From Siderastrea siderea (taxonomy: Eukaryota; Cnidaria; Anthozoa; Scleractinia; Rhizangiidae), in the NCBI GenBank assembly GCA_964030785.1, contig OZ034967.1:57704665-57768664 (forward strand): a DNA stretch of 64,000 bases, written 5' to 3'. The notes under the pieces are model-generated. The model was not told the origin of the DNA. It was given only the letters and a program-made list of their open reading frames with translations, and made no database searches. Position 1 is the stretch's first letter, and each line of letters starts with the position of its first letter. Below, piece after piece: positions 1 through 12,335 of this stretch. The position numbers and the translations under genes were made by a program.

Positions 1-716
1 CTTACATAACGTATAAACTGAGTCATGCTATGGTCAAAATATTTCATCACGCTCTTCGTCACGCAGGCTAGAATTTACACCACTTCAACGGTAGGTTTGG
101 ATAAATTCTGCGGCAGAATTTGAAGCAGAATAAGCGATTTTTGAGGCGAGCATTCTGCCGGCAGAATAAGGCATTTTCGAGCAGAATTTGAGCAGAATAA
201 CGGAAAATTAGTGACACTAATGATATGCATAACAGTTGCAAGAAAAAAAAATGAAAACTAAATAAATACAAAAAATACAAAAATAATTACAGTCTTTATG
301 CATTTGTTTGATCTTCTTTTTTGTAAGGTGCTGATAAAAAATTCACTGTTTCGTCTAACATTAGCTATGTAAAGTGAGATGAATTACAATTTTGCTCTAC
401 ATAAATTAGAATTCAGGGGTTAGGCCCAGGCTGCCTTCCATATTTATGAAAATACATAAGGCCCCGAAGGGCCAAAAATATTTTCGGGTACCGATCAGAA
501 TTCGAGCAAATAAGGGTGTCCGAGTAGAATTTCGAGCAGAATAAGCGATTTTTACGAGCACTACCGACAGGCAGAATAAGCCATTTTACGAACAGAATTT
601 ATCCAAGCCTACCGCTTGGGCTCATATCTTGAATGACCGTAACATATTTTGCACCTTGAGGGGAGGTGAGAACAACGTGGGGGTCTAATGCCCCTGGGGC
701 TTTTCTTGTCCTAAGT
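1..716 (+). repeat. Dispersed repeat, copy 1 (interrupted)
   Basis: The start (about 10-75, 'gctatggtcaaaatattt') and end (614-716, 'gaccgtaacatattttgcacc ... ggggtctaatgcccctgggg') match two other copies at 5944-6236 and 6821-7085 in the same orientation. This copy is split by the element at 90-613. No coding potential is seen. It is probably a non-autonomous interspersed repeat of unknown class. Confidence 0.6.
90..613. mobile_element. MITE-like element with about 21-bp inverted ends
   Basis: The left end GGTAGGTTTGGATAAATTC is the inverted complement, with one mismatch, of the right end at 593-613. Internal motifs (gcagaataagcgattttt, about 130-150 and 535-555) are repeated near both ends. 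It sits inside dispersed-repeat copy 1; copies 2 and 3 lack it at this point and act as empty sites. The target duplication is unclear (cactt / cgctt). It has no coding capacity. Confidence 0.6.
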
Positions 717-2178
717 TAGTAAACCAGCTTTCCAGAGTGATTCGTTGATAGTAGTCCGTACTGTAGGTGACGCATTTAGCAGAGTCCCAGTCGATTATGT
801 GGTGTGTTTGTAAATGCTGTTCAGCAATGTGATTGTTGATATCACCGTTTCTAGTCGCTCGTAATTGTGTTCAGTCAGTTGCATGTTCAAATTTCGGCTT
901 GTCTCACCAATATAAGTTGCCTGGCAGTTGATTTAATGTTATTATTAGACTGATTTATTATTGACATCAGGCAAATGGTCACCTACAAGTAGTAGACTGT
1001 TGGCGACTTGACGTATCTGACCTGATATGTGTTCGCTCAACAAAATACTAATCGCAAGTACTTTTACACGTCAGAAGCGGAAATGTTTTCAACCTCTGAA
1101 ACAATAGCTACACTTGTAAATTACACTTGTAATGTTTTATTGAATTGCCCCAGGATCACCTTGCGACAAGTAGCTAGTAACGTAAAATAAATATATTGCT
1201 AACTCAATTTTACCCACCCCTCCCGTCCCAATAAAAACAAAAAACAAAAAACAAAAACGACTAAGGCCATTTGTGAGGAGGATTAGAAGGTTCATATTCA
1301 CTGAGCCGTCCAAAATAAATAATTGAGCATTTACACTTATCTCTGTGTATCAAAAGTGAAGTAGGACAAGACACGCAAGCGCAACCAAACCGCTAAACGA
1401 ATTTTGTCAACACTGAGAATGAAATTCTCAACTATAACATTCAAGTCAAATAAACGATAAAAATACACTACATTAATTCTTATCGTGCTGTTTAAAATCC
1501 TGAAAACTCATCTCAAGAGTCATCAAACGCTAAACTTTCACCAATCAAAAAAAGGCAAACTACTGATTAGTTATGTCCTGAACGACTATTTATGTTGTCT
1601 TTAAAAAAAGTGCAAAGACAGACTTGTCACTAACAAATAAATTTATAATCATACATGTCATCTATTCCAGAAACCATGTTATCCACAAAAAGCTTTAAAA
1701 GCCTCAAAAAGGCCAAGGCCCAGAATGTATGCCCCAACGACCTTGAACAACCCACCAAGACGAAATGCCTTTCTTAATTAGCATACCAATCGCCTGGCGA
1801 AAAATGTCTGATTGGTTGACGCGTGACCACGTGATCAAGCTCTTGAATTCAACATGGCTACCAAAATATTTCTTGGAGTTCTTTCTTCCTCGTTGCGGTT
1901 GTTCACTGTTAGATCGATACGAAACGCAGAGTTAAAAGGAACGAGAACAACGTAAGGGCCATGAGTTTTGTACAAGGTCGGTTGTCTATGGATAGGACCA
2001 TTTGTTTCTGTGTTCGCCGCCTATAAATTATTTGTTTTGAGACTCGTTTTAGCACTTTTCATTTCCTTAGACATCGTTTCTTTTACTTTTAATAGACCGA
2101 AGACGTTTAGCGTCGGATATAAAACAAGCTCTAACATTTATTTAGTCTGAAATCGCTCGTTAGATGGATTTTTTGCAC
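717..2178. other. Unassigned non-coding stretch
   Basis: No convincing gene. Around 1795-1960 there is a less AT-rich patch with CACGTG and 'aacatggctacc', which could be a promoter or first exon. The 60-residue ORF at 1968-2150 has no recognisable features. Confidence 0.3.
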
Positions 2179-2424
2179 ATGGAACATGGTTGCAAATGCA
2201 AGAAAATGGAGCATTTTACTGTCCATAAAAATGGTTTCTTAGGAAGTCTGCAGCAGTCAAGAAAACAGGTCAAGGAAAATTTAATGCCATTTGTAATCGG
2301 TGTCAACACTACTTAAAAATTGGCAAGCTCACGAAGAAATATACACCTATAAGGAGACAGTGTTTTACATTGCAGAATAATGTCGTGCCTGACCTTAAAT
2401 GCATACCTTTGGGGTGGAGTTAGT
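2179..2424 (+). pseudogene. Cys-rich coding-like fragment with a frameshift
   Basis: From the ATG at 2179, one frame reads a basic stretch with a CKC pair, then GGF-like text. After a single frame change near 2240 the next frame continues with a CNRC pair and a Lys-rich segment up to about 2424. The Cys spacing and basic character suggest a small zinc-binding protein, but I do not recognise a family. It may equally be chance, or an exon pair with a very short missed junction. Confidence 0.2.
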
Positions 2425-3240
2425 ACCTGCATTGTTTGTTGTCATGAGTTTTTCTACTGATTATGCCTAAAGAAACTATACCATTCTACGTCGATTCTAA
2501 TTGGCTGTTAGAAGGTGTATTAATCATTATTTTGCACTAAACTGCAACTGCTTGAACATTAGTTACAGATCACTGAAATTAAAACGGCAGGTGTACCATG
2601 GCCTTTTCAAGATTATTGTCGGAACATCAATTAGCAGTAGTCTTCAAAGACAGCCCAGAGTCCTAAACAGCTTTGAGAATGATTTATTATATTTTTGAAG
2701 GCATATAACCTTGTTTTCAGGGATGTGATAAATGCCCAACTGTTTTGTTGCTCCTACAGTTAAGGATTTGCCAGTCCAGTACACTATTAATGTGTACTTA
2801 AGAGTCCTTTCATTATTATTCAACTCACCTAAAGGCTTATGCAATGTTTACCCTGTGGTATAAATTCTCAGCTACATTAGTAACCATATAATAACAGAGC
2901 TACAGTAATCTTGTCTATTATTGCACCTACCGAGTTCAAAACTAAACAACCACACTGCAAAATGTCACAGCTGACATATGTAAGTAAACAATCCTGGGTG
3001 CATTGAAAAACATTTAATTGAGCAAAATCCTAAAATACCACATTGTTGTTAGAAGTAAACCAATTCCAATCATGATTTGATTCCATTATAAGTGTCTTTA
3101 GTTCACTATAGAGCTACAGTTTGCAAACTCATTGTTAAATACACTTGTTGGCGTGTGGGTGAACACCCCAGCAACAAGACTCAGTTACAATTAACTTACA
3201 TCTGAATTGTAATGGTCTTGACAAACATGCAATAAAGAAG

Positions 3241-4673
3241 TCACCCCCTCCCCCATAATAACAACAAGTTGAAAAAATATAAGATATGAAGTGCTGCTGC
3301 AAAGATCATGTTTATTTGTATTCTCTCCACAAAATATTGTTCTTTCATATGTGCACATTCATCACTATGCACCATAAATAATGTCCTATTGCCAACATGT
3401 GTTTCCATTTGCTTATGCTCAGCCTCCCATGAAAACTGTTTCATCTTTGTCTGAAAGAAAAAAAACAAGCATGAAATACACATGTTAATTAATCAATAAG
3501 TACCTCTTGGATCCAACCTTTGTACAACTGACAACATTCGAAACAAAAAGCTAGAAAGCAATTTTTATTCTGATCAACAAAGGAGGGTGTAATGTGGTAA
3601 GATCTGAGACAGGATACATTTTGAAAGCATTTAGTAAGAATAACGTTTTGTACAAGAATGATGTTAGAACTAAAATGCCTTCTAAATACCTTTAATTGAA
3701 ATACTGTACAAATAGTCTATGATCCTTGGCTAAAAAAGTGCACACTTATCAGAAACTCTACCCTGCCCCACCATTTTTGGTGCAAAGGCAACACCTTAGG
3801 TAAAGCAGGAATTACAAAAATTATTAAAAGGTATTTAAATCAAGTTTGAATGCCATGTGCATGAAAATTTGTGACTGCCAATTTTGGGTCAATAATATCG
3901 TAATCTGCTCCTTGACTGTAATAACTGTAAGAACAGTATATTCTTATGCACTGAAAACAGATCAGAGCTGACAGATGGGTGTATAAGGGAGGGGCCCCAA
4001 GAAAAAAGGAATGGGGATACAAAAATTTTTCAGAATAAAAATAAAATAAATTCCTTCAGGGTTACACTACTAGTGTGATGATAGCATGATAACAGCAAAT
4101 AAAGAATTGACTTAAATCAAAATTAAAATATATTAAAAATTAAAATATATATATAACACTGTAGAAGTATAGCAAATGGTTTCGGCTTGCTCATCAAACA
4201 ATGTTTATAGCAGAGAGTGAAAAATCTACTCGCTCAAAATTTGCTGGTAGAGATATGAAACAAGGAAATAAAGATCGCAAAGATTAGGAAACAAATAACG
4301 TGTAAGCTTGTGTGGAAAGAATTCATGAAAAAAGGTATTCACCATCTTCAATGGCTGGAAAATTTGCTCAATCTTACGATCACGGTTTGTCTTTAGTCTG
4401 TATAGAATTTTAACTTTATAGAATCATCGATCTTCAGATCGCGTCGCCGATTCCAATCCGAGATAAAACGTGCAAAAATAGTCTGCATGTCACACAACAA
4501 GGCACTTTCCCTGCCACGTGGTACAAGCTAATTTATACATCTACACAAAGCTCAAGAATCATTCTTTCGTTCCTTTATAACATCTTTTTGTACCACGCGG
4601 CAAGAGACTGTGACTATCAAAAAACGCAAAAATAACTCACCTTTTTCGCAGCCCTTTCTGGCGAAGACATCAT
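3241..4673 (-). CDS. Possible small two-exon host gene
   Basis: On the minus strand, an 11-codon first exon (4673-4641) begins ATGATGTCTTCG and ends AAG|GTGAGT, a consensus donor. A second exon runs from a pyrimidine-rich acceptor (TTTCTTTCAG, exon from 3450) to a TGA at 3241-3243. The junction is in phase 0. The product would be about 80 residues: a charged N-terminal part, then a hydrophobic Leu/Phe-rich C-terminal stretch. The upstream region (4690-4930) has CACGTG and higher GC, as a promoter might. No family is recognised and no transcript evidence is available. Confidence 0.25.
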
Positions 4674-5943
4674 GTCAAGACGTCGATTTGTACCCGACTG
4701 CAGGTTGGAAGCGACTTGCTAAACGGTGTCCCAACGTAATATTTTCCATAGAATAAGGTCCGCTTGGAATCGGCCATAAAACAAGCCTTGGTCTCTCAAA
4801 AAGGTAAGAAAACCACAAGTCTGTCAACTCTCAACCGGCGGCCATTTTTCTTTCCTTCTCGAGAGCATTTGCTCACCGACAACCAATAACATTCACGGAA
4901 ACCTACCACGTGATTTTTTGCGAAGCGCCTGCGCAGACGTTTTCGCCAGTCAAGCATACGTCAATCATTGACCACATACAGCTGTTGCAATTAACGTTGT
5001 CCGATTTTAAAGTCTCCAGCATACGCGACAAAACCGAAAGGCAGTATGGGTAGGCGTAAGTCTTCTATAATTCGGCTAACACTGACATAGGATGGATGAA
5101 AGTAGCACACACACTTGCCTATGTGATTTATTTTCTGTATGGGCGAGCCATAGCTAACTATGGTAAATTTATTAATAAATCACCCATATCACCTTGCTGT
5201 CTTATCGCGTAGACTTTCCGACAACGTTAATTGAAATAGCTGTATACCCAGGCCTATCTCCAAGAATACAACGGTCACAACATCTCCACACAGCCACCCC
5301 TCCCGTCCCAATATCTATCATTACTGCGCCTTTCAATAACATGCGGACTCTCTAATTCAAAGCTCAACCGACAAATGCGTTTTTCGCTACCGTCAATCAC
5401 CTGTTCGGCGGCTCCTCCCAGCTTCCTTTTCGCAGTTATCAGCCAGGTCAAGCGTAACCTCATCGAATAAAAATTTGAAGACTGAAGTTAGTTGCTGCAA
5501 CATTGATTTCATTATTTGTTTCAATAATCCGCTTTTAAAATGAAGAATGAAATATTCAAACTGAAACTCGATCCCCTACTCGATTTTTGATCGATTAATT
5601 CATACGAGAGGCTCGTTGGAATTTGTCTGGTTTCCCGATTTGCATAATATTGATTGAACGAATGCATTTATCTGCATTTAGATAATGCCTCCATTATGGA
5701 CGGCAACAGTTGTTGCATGCTTAGCTAAACGTGAAACATTTTTTGCAAATAGCACATACATCTTCCGCACCACTCATCACCAACAAAGGCAAAATTTGCT
5801 GTTTTTTTCTTTTTTTTTCATGACCTCTACACAGAAATGTAGTTATCATATGTTTCTTTTTAATATACCATGTATTTGAGATAGATTTCTCTAGCTTTAA
5901 ATTGTTTCAGTATCTAAATTGTTTATTTGTGAGGTTTTCCGCG
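4674..5943. other. Unassigned non-coding stretch
   Basis: Contains a less AT-rich, possibly promoter-like patch (4690-4950). The rest is AT-rich with only short ORFs lacking features. Confidence 0.3.
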
Positions 5944-6236
5944 CACGCTATGGTCAAAATATTTCGTCACGTTCTCCTTGGGAAGGCTAGAACAGGTTGT
6001 TGACCAAGGAATGAGGGATGGGAAAGGCGTTCATACTATCAGGGATACACATTATCACAGGGAGAAGGGTGCGGAGAAGACGAAGGGGGAATGGCAGCAA
6101 ACACGTCAAAGCTACCATAAGTCACCAACTTCAAAATTTACACCACTTGTGCTCGTATCTTGAGTGACCCTTATATAGTTTACACCCTGAGGTGAGGGAG
6201 AACAACGGCGGGGTCTAATGCCCCTGGGGCTTGCCC
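5944..6236 (+). repeat. Dispersed repeat, copy 2
   Basis: Matches copies at 1-716 and 6821-7085: the same start (cgctatggtcaaaatattt) and the same end (ggggtctaatgcccctgggg). Its right edge abuts 'tgtcctgtagctgaaggtatga' (6239-6260), which closely resembles the microexon and donor at 13360-13380, so the repeat may have overwritten the 5' half of an older exon. Confidence 0.6.
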
Positions 6237-6820
6237 TTGTGTCCTGTAGCTGAAGGTATGACAAAGGGTCTAATTAGCACGATGGTGTCTAGTAATACCC
6301 ATATTTTTTCTTTTGTCTTCTTCCTCTTTTTTTTGTCGGTCACCTACCCCAGACTTCTGCTAGGTCAGAAAATACTCGTCGGTAACCACTGGCATTATCT
6401 TCGGTCGTTTAGCGTCGATCCGCCAGAATTTTCATGAAATTCGGTGTGGAAAATTACTGGAGATTCAATGGCATAAAATCCCTTCGACAAGAGCAAGAAC
6501 GAAGTTGCTAACGAGCTTTGAAAGTCACCGATTCGATCTTGCTATTTTCCTAAGCTACTCAACCCGAGCTTCTGCCAGACAAACAACGACGACGATTAGG
6601 TTGAAATATTCCACTTTGAAATGCAAGCATTTTTCGGCAGTTTTGGTTTGCCTCGCCAATATCTTTAGGGAAATCGGTGTACAAAAGTACAAGGAATTCA
6701 AAGGAGTTAACTTCTGTTCGATGAGAGCAAGGACGAAGGTGCTAGTGAGCTTTGAAAGCCAACGAATCGAGCTGGCATCATTCTCATTTTTGATGAGTTC
6801 TGATGCAACGTTACTGATTC

Positions 6821-7085
6821 ACGCTATGGTCAAAATATTTCGTCACGCTGTTCGTCACGCAGGCGTCAACAAAGTGGTGGACCGAGGAAAAGGGGGAGGT
6901 CAAACCTCGAATATACTAACAGGAATTTATATTATCACGGCAAACACGTCAAATGTACGATGTGATAAATCACCAACTTCAAAAACTTACACCGCTTGGG
7001 CTCGTATTTTCAATGACCGTAATATATTTTGCACCCGCGGAGAGGGAGATCAACGGCGGGGTCTAATGTCCCTGGGGCTTTTCTT
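6821..7085 (+). repeat. Dispersed repeat, copy 3
   Basis: Third copy of the repeat seen at 1-716 and 5944-6236, about 265 bp, in the same orientation. It contributes to a fortuitous 214-codon ORF (6505-7149) that I do not regard as a gene. Confidence 0.6.
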
Positions 7086-7236
7086 GTTTCTAATATTTCC
7101 CCATTGCGTCAATTATTCAATTATTCAAAAGGCAAAAATCTTCAGATGATCAAAAAACAGGCAGCACTCACATTGTCATAAAAAGATGGGGAAGCATGTC
7201 CATGATTTTTTAATTGTTCGTTTGTTTGCTTTGCAG

Positions 7237-7359
7237 ATGATGAGATATGTGAAACGAGCCTTCACGGATGCCAGCACAATTGCAATTATTTGAATGGAAG
7301 CTTTTTCTGCTCATGCAATGCTGGACATGTACTGAACAAAGACAACAGAACGTGTTCAG
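7237..7359 (+). CDS. EGF-like exon 1 of transmembrane gene
   Basis: A 123-bp exon, phase 1 on both sides, bounded by TTTGCAG and G|GTATGA. It encodes one EGF-like domain with six cysteines (C-x6-C-x3-C-x8-C-x1-C-x12-C pattern), beginning with an acidic DDEIC start. The following exons (12483-12635 and 13051-13173) complete a three-exon module that is repeated at 16977-17982. Upstream exons of the gene are not seen in the window. The product is probably an extracellular domain of a cell-surface protein; no specific ortholog is recognised. Confidence 0.8.
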
Positions 7360-7499
7360 GTATGATATTCCTCCTAGCCCGGACTATACATAGTGTTTGT
7401 ACCGTAAAAAAATTTTACAATTCATTTAGTTAAACAGAGCTGCCTTAGGAGCATTGTGTTCACGGCTCAGTAACTCTTTTCAAGTCATGGTCACTCAAA

Positions 7500-7778
7500 T
7501 AAAGTCACATTGAATCAAATAACTTATTATAGCTCAGTCTTATAGCCACAAGTGCACTTAACTAATCGGGGAGACTGAAGATCGAATTGGAATTTGGAGA
7601 TGTTGGTTTTTTGAGGAGAGGGAAAACCGGAGTGCCTGGATAAGAAATCTCTCGGAGCAAGGACGAGAACCAACAACAAACTCAACCCACATATGACACC
7701 GGGACCGGCAGTCGAACCCGGGCCACATTTGCGGGAGGCGAGTGCTCTCACCACTGAGCCATTTCTGCTCCCCTGTCA
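7500..7778 (-). mobile_element. tRNA-derived SINE (minus orientation)
   Basis: Read on the minus strand from about 7775 it has a pol III A box (tggctcagtggt) and, about 37 nt on, a B box (gggttcgactgcc), as in tRNA genes. A non-tRNA body ends near 7500. The head and body closely match the plus-strand copy at 40573-40870. The homologous intron of the second EGF module lacks it, so it inserted after the module duplication. ORFs crossing it are not genes. Confidence 0.8.
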
Positions 7779-7817
7779 TTTTCACTTGCTACTGAGTTCT
7801 TATCAATATTAGGTTAC

Positions 7818-7825
7818 CAGTCATC
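7818..7825. repeat. Target-site duplication CAGTCATC (left)
   Basis: This 8-bp direct repeat recurs at 12362-12369 on the other side of the 4.5-kb element. The paralogous intron at 17280-17310 has the uninterrupted version of the site. Confidence 0.75.
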
Positions 7826-7844
7826 GAGATATGTCCAGGATTGA

Positions 7845-8860
7845 ACTCTGCTACGAAAATTACGAAAACTGCGAAAATTCAAGAAAGCCTTACAAGATGT
7901 CAGAGGGAGCCAACGAGAACTGCGAATTTTACGAAAATTACGAGAATTACGAAACCTGCGAAAATTCGGAAGATCTCAGAAGGACCCAACGAGAATTACG
8001 AAAATTACAAAAACTGCAAATATTCACAAAGGTACCAAGAATGGCGAGGGACCCAACGAGAACTGCGAATTTACAAAAATTACGAGAATTACGAAAACTG
8101 CGACAATTCGCAAGATCTCAGAGGGACCCAATGAGAATTACGAGAATTACGAAAACTGCGAAAATTCGCAAAGGTACCAAGAATGGCTTACAAGGTGTCA
8201 GAGGGACCCAACGAGAACTGCGAAATGTGCGAAAATTGCGACAATTACGAAAACTGCGAAAATTCGCAAACGACCAAGAAAGGCTGAAACATGTCAGAGA
8301 GTCCCGACAAGAACTGCGAATTTTACGAAAATTATGAGAATTACGATAATTGCAAAAATTCGCAAACATCTCAGACTGCAAAAAACTGCAAATATTCGCA
8401 AAGGTACCAAGAACGGCTCACGAGATGTCAGAGGGACCAACAAGAACTGCGAACTTAACGAAAAATACGAGAATTACGAAAAATGCGACAATTCGCAAAG
8501 GTACCAAGAATGGCTTACAAGATGTCAGAGGGACCCAACGAGAACTGCGAATTGTACAAAAATTACGAGAATTACGAAAACTGAGAAAATTCGCAAATGA
8601 CCAAGAAAGGCTGAAACATGTCGGAGGGTCCCAATGAGAACTGCGAATTTGAGGACATTACGAGAATTACGATAATTGCGAAAATTCGCAAAGATCTCCG
8701 AGGGAGCCAATGAGAATTATGAAAACTGCAAAAATTCCCAAAGGTACCAAGAAAGCCTTACGAAAGCCCTCATGATGTCAGAGTGGCCCAATAAGAATTG
8801 CGAATATTGCAAATGTTATGATTATTAGGAAAACTGGTAAATTGGCAAATTTCAAAAAAA
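7845..8860. repeat. Degenerate tandem array in element left arm
   Basis: About 1 kb of short repeats (acgagaattacgaaaactgcgaaaattcgcaaa) arranged in higher-order units that include 'aaggtaccaagaatggc' and 'gatgtcagagggaccc'. Because the unit is stop-poor, it gives long spurious ORFs in several frames, including one of 168 codons. Confidence 0.85.
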
Positions 8861-8941
8861 ATTATGCGATATCAGACATACATTAAGGAAAACTGCTTAA
8901 GAAACAAGGGTTACAATTTGACCAAAGAAACATCATCAATG

Positions 8942-8950
8942 GTGAAAAAC
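8942..8950. repeat. Target-site duplication GTGAAAAAC (left)
   Basis: This 9-bp direct repeat is found again at 10276-10284, immediately outside the 8951-10275 element. Confidence 0.85.
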
Positions 8951-10275
8951 TAACCTGCGATCAGGCTCTATTTTCGTTTCGCTCGGTGAAACATTCAGGC
9001 GGGACAGGCGAAACGAAAAAATAGAGCCTGATACAATTCTTCTACGGAACGTCTACCGCCCACTTTTTTTGATTGATTGACATTCAACAAAACAGCCAAT
9101 CAAAATTTCTTCTGCTTGCACGATCCTCGGTATGCAAATTTCCCATAACGGCAACTCGCAAAAAGTCACGCAAATGTCGGCAAAATAAGAGAATCATAGG
9201 CTACGATATATCTTCTAGGCAGAAGCACTCAAATTTACACGATTTTTAACTTGAGGGTTCCGGTATTGTACATGGTTGCTCTGTCTGAGCTGAAACTGAA
9301 TGAAAATTCAAAACACGACGAGGTTGTCATGTACCACCCATTTCAGGTGGTATCCGGAAATATTCTCTTCGCATTTGTCACCGATTTTCTGCGTAAAAAA
9401 CCTTGGGCAATTAAGAGAAATATCTTCAGTTTCATTCTTTAGAATAAAGATATAAATAAAACCGTTTAGAAACAAAGGAGTATTTTGTAATTTAATTTAG
9501 TTCCAGAAGTGATAAATATTTGAGATTAGCAGCGAATTTTATCTCTAAGCAGCAGCGAATTTTAAAACGAAGAACATTTATTATAAAACTAGTCAGATCC
9601 TTTGATGTCAATGTCAGAGATCAATAAAACGACATAAGTATTAAACAATGAATGAATAAACTGCAAATCGTTATTGCGACTTGGATTGCGGTTCTCGCCA
9701 AACATCAGTTTACCGTTAAGTTTACCGAATTATCGGTTGACTTGTTGATCATTTTTGGCGAAAGATACTTGCTCGTCTGCTGTTCGTTTTGTTTTGTAAA
9801 ACGCGGAAACAACCACTACTCTGTTCATGTTATCAATACTAGCTGAAAGCCGTCAAATGAAAATTCCGAGACACGATGCGATAAAACGGAATACATACTT
9901 CACTGTTGCTGTACTTCTCTGCTCCAGGTGAGAGACAGCTTGCGTCAAACCGAACGTCATTCTCAGGGGAGAAAGAAATGGTGACAATTCTCCTAGAACG
10001 ACGAGAATTTATTAGAGCAACACATTTTACTTCGGCAGACTTGTTCCTTGCATGGTTGTTCCTTGGTGATGGCGGTCGGATCGAAGTCTCGTAGACAATT
10101 TACTTCCGTTGACAGCTCTATTGTTAAAGGGCCAATCAGATTGCGAGATTCCCGCCGCCAAAATTTGGCCGCCGACACGAACTCCTGTGAGAGATTGTAT
10201 CAGGCCCTATTTTAGCGAGCGACCAACATAAGAGAATATGAGAGCGATGCTAAAATTCGGCCTGATCGCAGGTTA
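8951..10275. mobile_element. 1.3-kb MULE-like foldback-ended element, 9-bp TSD
   Basis: It begins TAACCTGCGATCAGG and ends with the exact complement, CCTGATCGCAGGTTA, and is flanked by perfect 9-bp repeats GTGAAAAAC. Each end is itself a hairpin: tcaggctctatttt at 8961 pairs with aatagagcctga near 9028, and tcaggccctattttagc at 10200 pairs with gctaaaattcggcctga near 10250. Nine-bp duplications are typical of Mutator-like elements; terminal hairpins are seen in some foldback families. No transposase is encoded, so it is non-autonomous. It is nested in the 7826-12361 element. Confidence 0.75.
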
Positions 10276-11261
10276 GTGAAAAACATGTATTTCTGCATCG
10301 TCACTTTGTAACAGCTCGTTTTATCTATTTTTCCACCTATCACAAACTGCAAAAGCCTCTGGGTTGGTTTAAATTTGCTGTCTCATTTAATGATTGAAAT
10401 GACGATAAGAAATAATCATTCAAGAAATCACAACTGTCTAGATATGCTTTAATATTCAGAGTTTTTTTTTTAAGTGCAGCTTGTGAGGAGTTCAAACACA
10501 ACCACAGATAGGAAACAAAATAAAGCTAACATAAGCTTACGTGACTTCCTTCGTTCTTTGTATTGTAGCCACTACAGCCAATAAATTGTTGACAGTCCTC
10601 CAATTGTCTTTATAATTCTTTGATGTTCAGAAATTGTTGTAGATGTATATCTTCAATGTAAACTATTGCGGTAAATTGACATGTTTGAATTAGAGGCCAG
10701 TCAGTAGGGAAAGTCATCCTTAAATTATGGAAGTACTGGCAGAGATGTCTTTCACATTTCCAGACTGATCGATGAAAAAGCATGGGTAGTACAGAATTTC
10801 TCAGCTCCCAGCTTGTAGATGAGGAATCGAAGATTAAGCCAACGCACAGCAGTGATGAAACGTTTCTTTTCACTTGTTTTCCTGTTTATGATCCCCAAAA
10901 ACTATCACAACGGAATGAAGGTTTTTCTTGTTCCTTCAGATGGCTTTTGTTACACTTGAAATGGCTAATTAAATCTTTGCTACTGACTGAAGTGCAATAT
11001 AAGTAAATGTACCGAACATGGCGAACACTTCTACTTGCTAAATCTGCCAGGCCTTCTAAGCATTATTTTATTTTTATTTTATTAGCTTCACCAAAGAAAA
11101 CTAAACTTAAGAAGGGGGTTGGCAGGGACACCGCAACAGCTGAGGCCAATTACAGCGGGCCCAGATAAAATATAAAGAGTATAAATGTTGTGACGCTTGA
11201 GAGAGACTGGGGCAAAGATCACCCCATTTCTTCCCCATTCCCCCCACACCCACCGACAGAG

Positions 11262-11975
11262 AACAAAGGATTTCTGGCGCTAGGTGCTTTTAGAACGAGG
11301 GATATTCATAGACTCACGTTAAATCTCATGCTAGGAACTTAAAGAACGAGGAATAGTCTTAAATTTCTGTAATATGTCACGCTAGATGCTTTTAAAACGA
11401 GGGATATTAAAGCTTCACGGTTTTATCTCGCGCTAGATGCAACAATAAAATATTAAAAGTTTATTTGCATTCCCAATTACAAATGGTATTGCACTTAGAA
11501 AAGAGAAAAAAAAGACAGAAAAGAAAAAAGTACAAAGTTTGCTTTTAGAGCGAGGGGTATTCACAGCTCCATGTTATACCTTGCGCTAGGTGCTTTTAGA
11601 ACGACGGGTATTCATAGAGCCATGTTATTTTTCGCGCTAGGAGCTTGAAGAACAAGGAATATTCATCAATTTCTGTGATATCTAGTTCGCTATGCCTTTT
11701 ATATCTCGCACTTGATGCTTTTAGAACGAGCGATATTATAGCTTCACGGTTTTATCTCGTGCTAGGTGCTTTTAGAACGAGGGATATTTATAGAGCCATG
11801 TTATATTTCGCGCTGGGAGCCTTAAAGAACGAGGAATATTCGTGAATTTCTGTGATATCTCGTTCGCTATGCCTTTTATATCTCGCACTAGGCGCTTTAA
11901 GAACGAGGGATATTCATAAATTCATGTTACATCTCGCGGTAGGAGCATTCACAACAAGCAATATTCATAGGTTCA
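11262..11975. repeat. Minisatellite, about 60-65-bp unit
   Basis: About ten degenerate copies of a unit built on 'ctcgcgctaggtgcttttagaacgagggatattcatag' in direct orientation. It lies inside the 4.5-kb element and is non-coding. Confidence 0.85.
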
Positions 11976-12099
11976 CGAGACTAAAGACTAAAGACTGTGA
12001 AAAATCATAAAAGAGCATAAACAACCGTTGAGCATAAACAATCGTTTTCGCAAATCTTGTAAAAACTGCTAGTCGACTAGTCTCTGTTGTCATGGGGCA

Positions 12100-12335
12100 A
12101 TTAGCAAGACAAAAGACTGCGAAAAATCGCAAAACAGCGCAAAAATCGTTGAGGCTAACGAAAAATCGCTATTAAAAAGCGCTAAATTTTTAAATTCTCC
12201 ATGTCTCAAGCAAAAATGGCTAAAAACGTAAATCTTGTTTGTCTGAAGCGAAAAATCACAAAAAACGTAAAAGGTGTTAATCTCGCTACTTTGAAACAAA
12301 AAATCGTAACATTACGAAAAATCGTAAAATTCGTC
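12100..12335. repeat. Subterminal A-rich repeats, right arm of element
   Basis: Short repeats of 'gaaaaatcgcaaaa / acgaaaaatcgtaaaa' lead up to the right inverted repeat. They resemble, in inverted orientation, the array at the left end and may serve as binding sites for the mobilising transposase (inference). Confidence 0.6.

Noticed and set aside
6505..7149. 214-codon plus-strand ORF
   Set aside because: It spans a dispersed repeat copy and has no domain, splice context or codon pattern; it is a chance opening.
7527..7785. Two minus-strand 75-codon ORFs
   Set aside because: They lie across the tRNA-derived SINE.
7831..8710. Several overlapping ORFs (up to 168 codons) with ENYENYENC-type text
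   Set aside because: They are produced in several frames and on both strands by the tandem array; not protein-coding.
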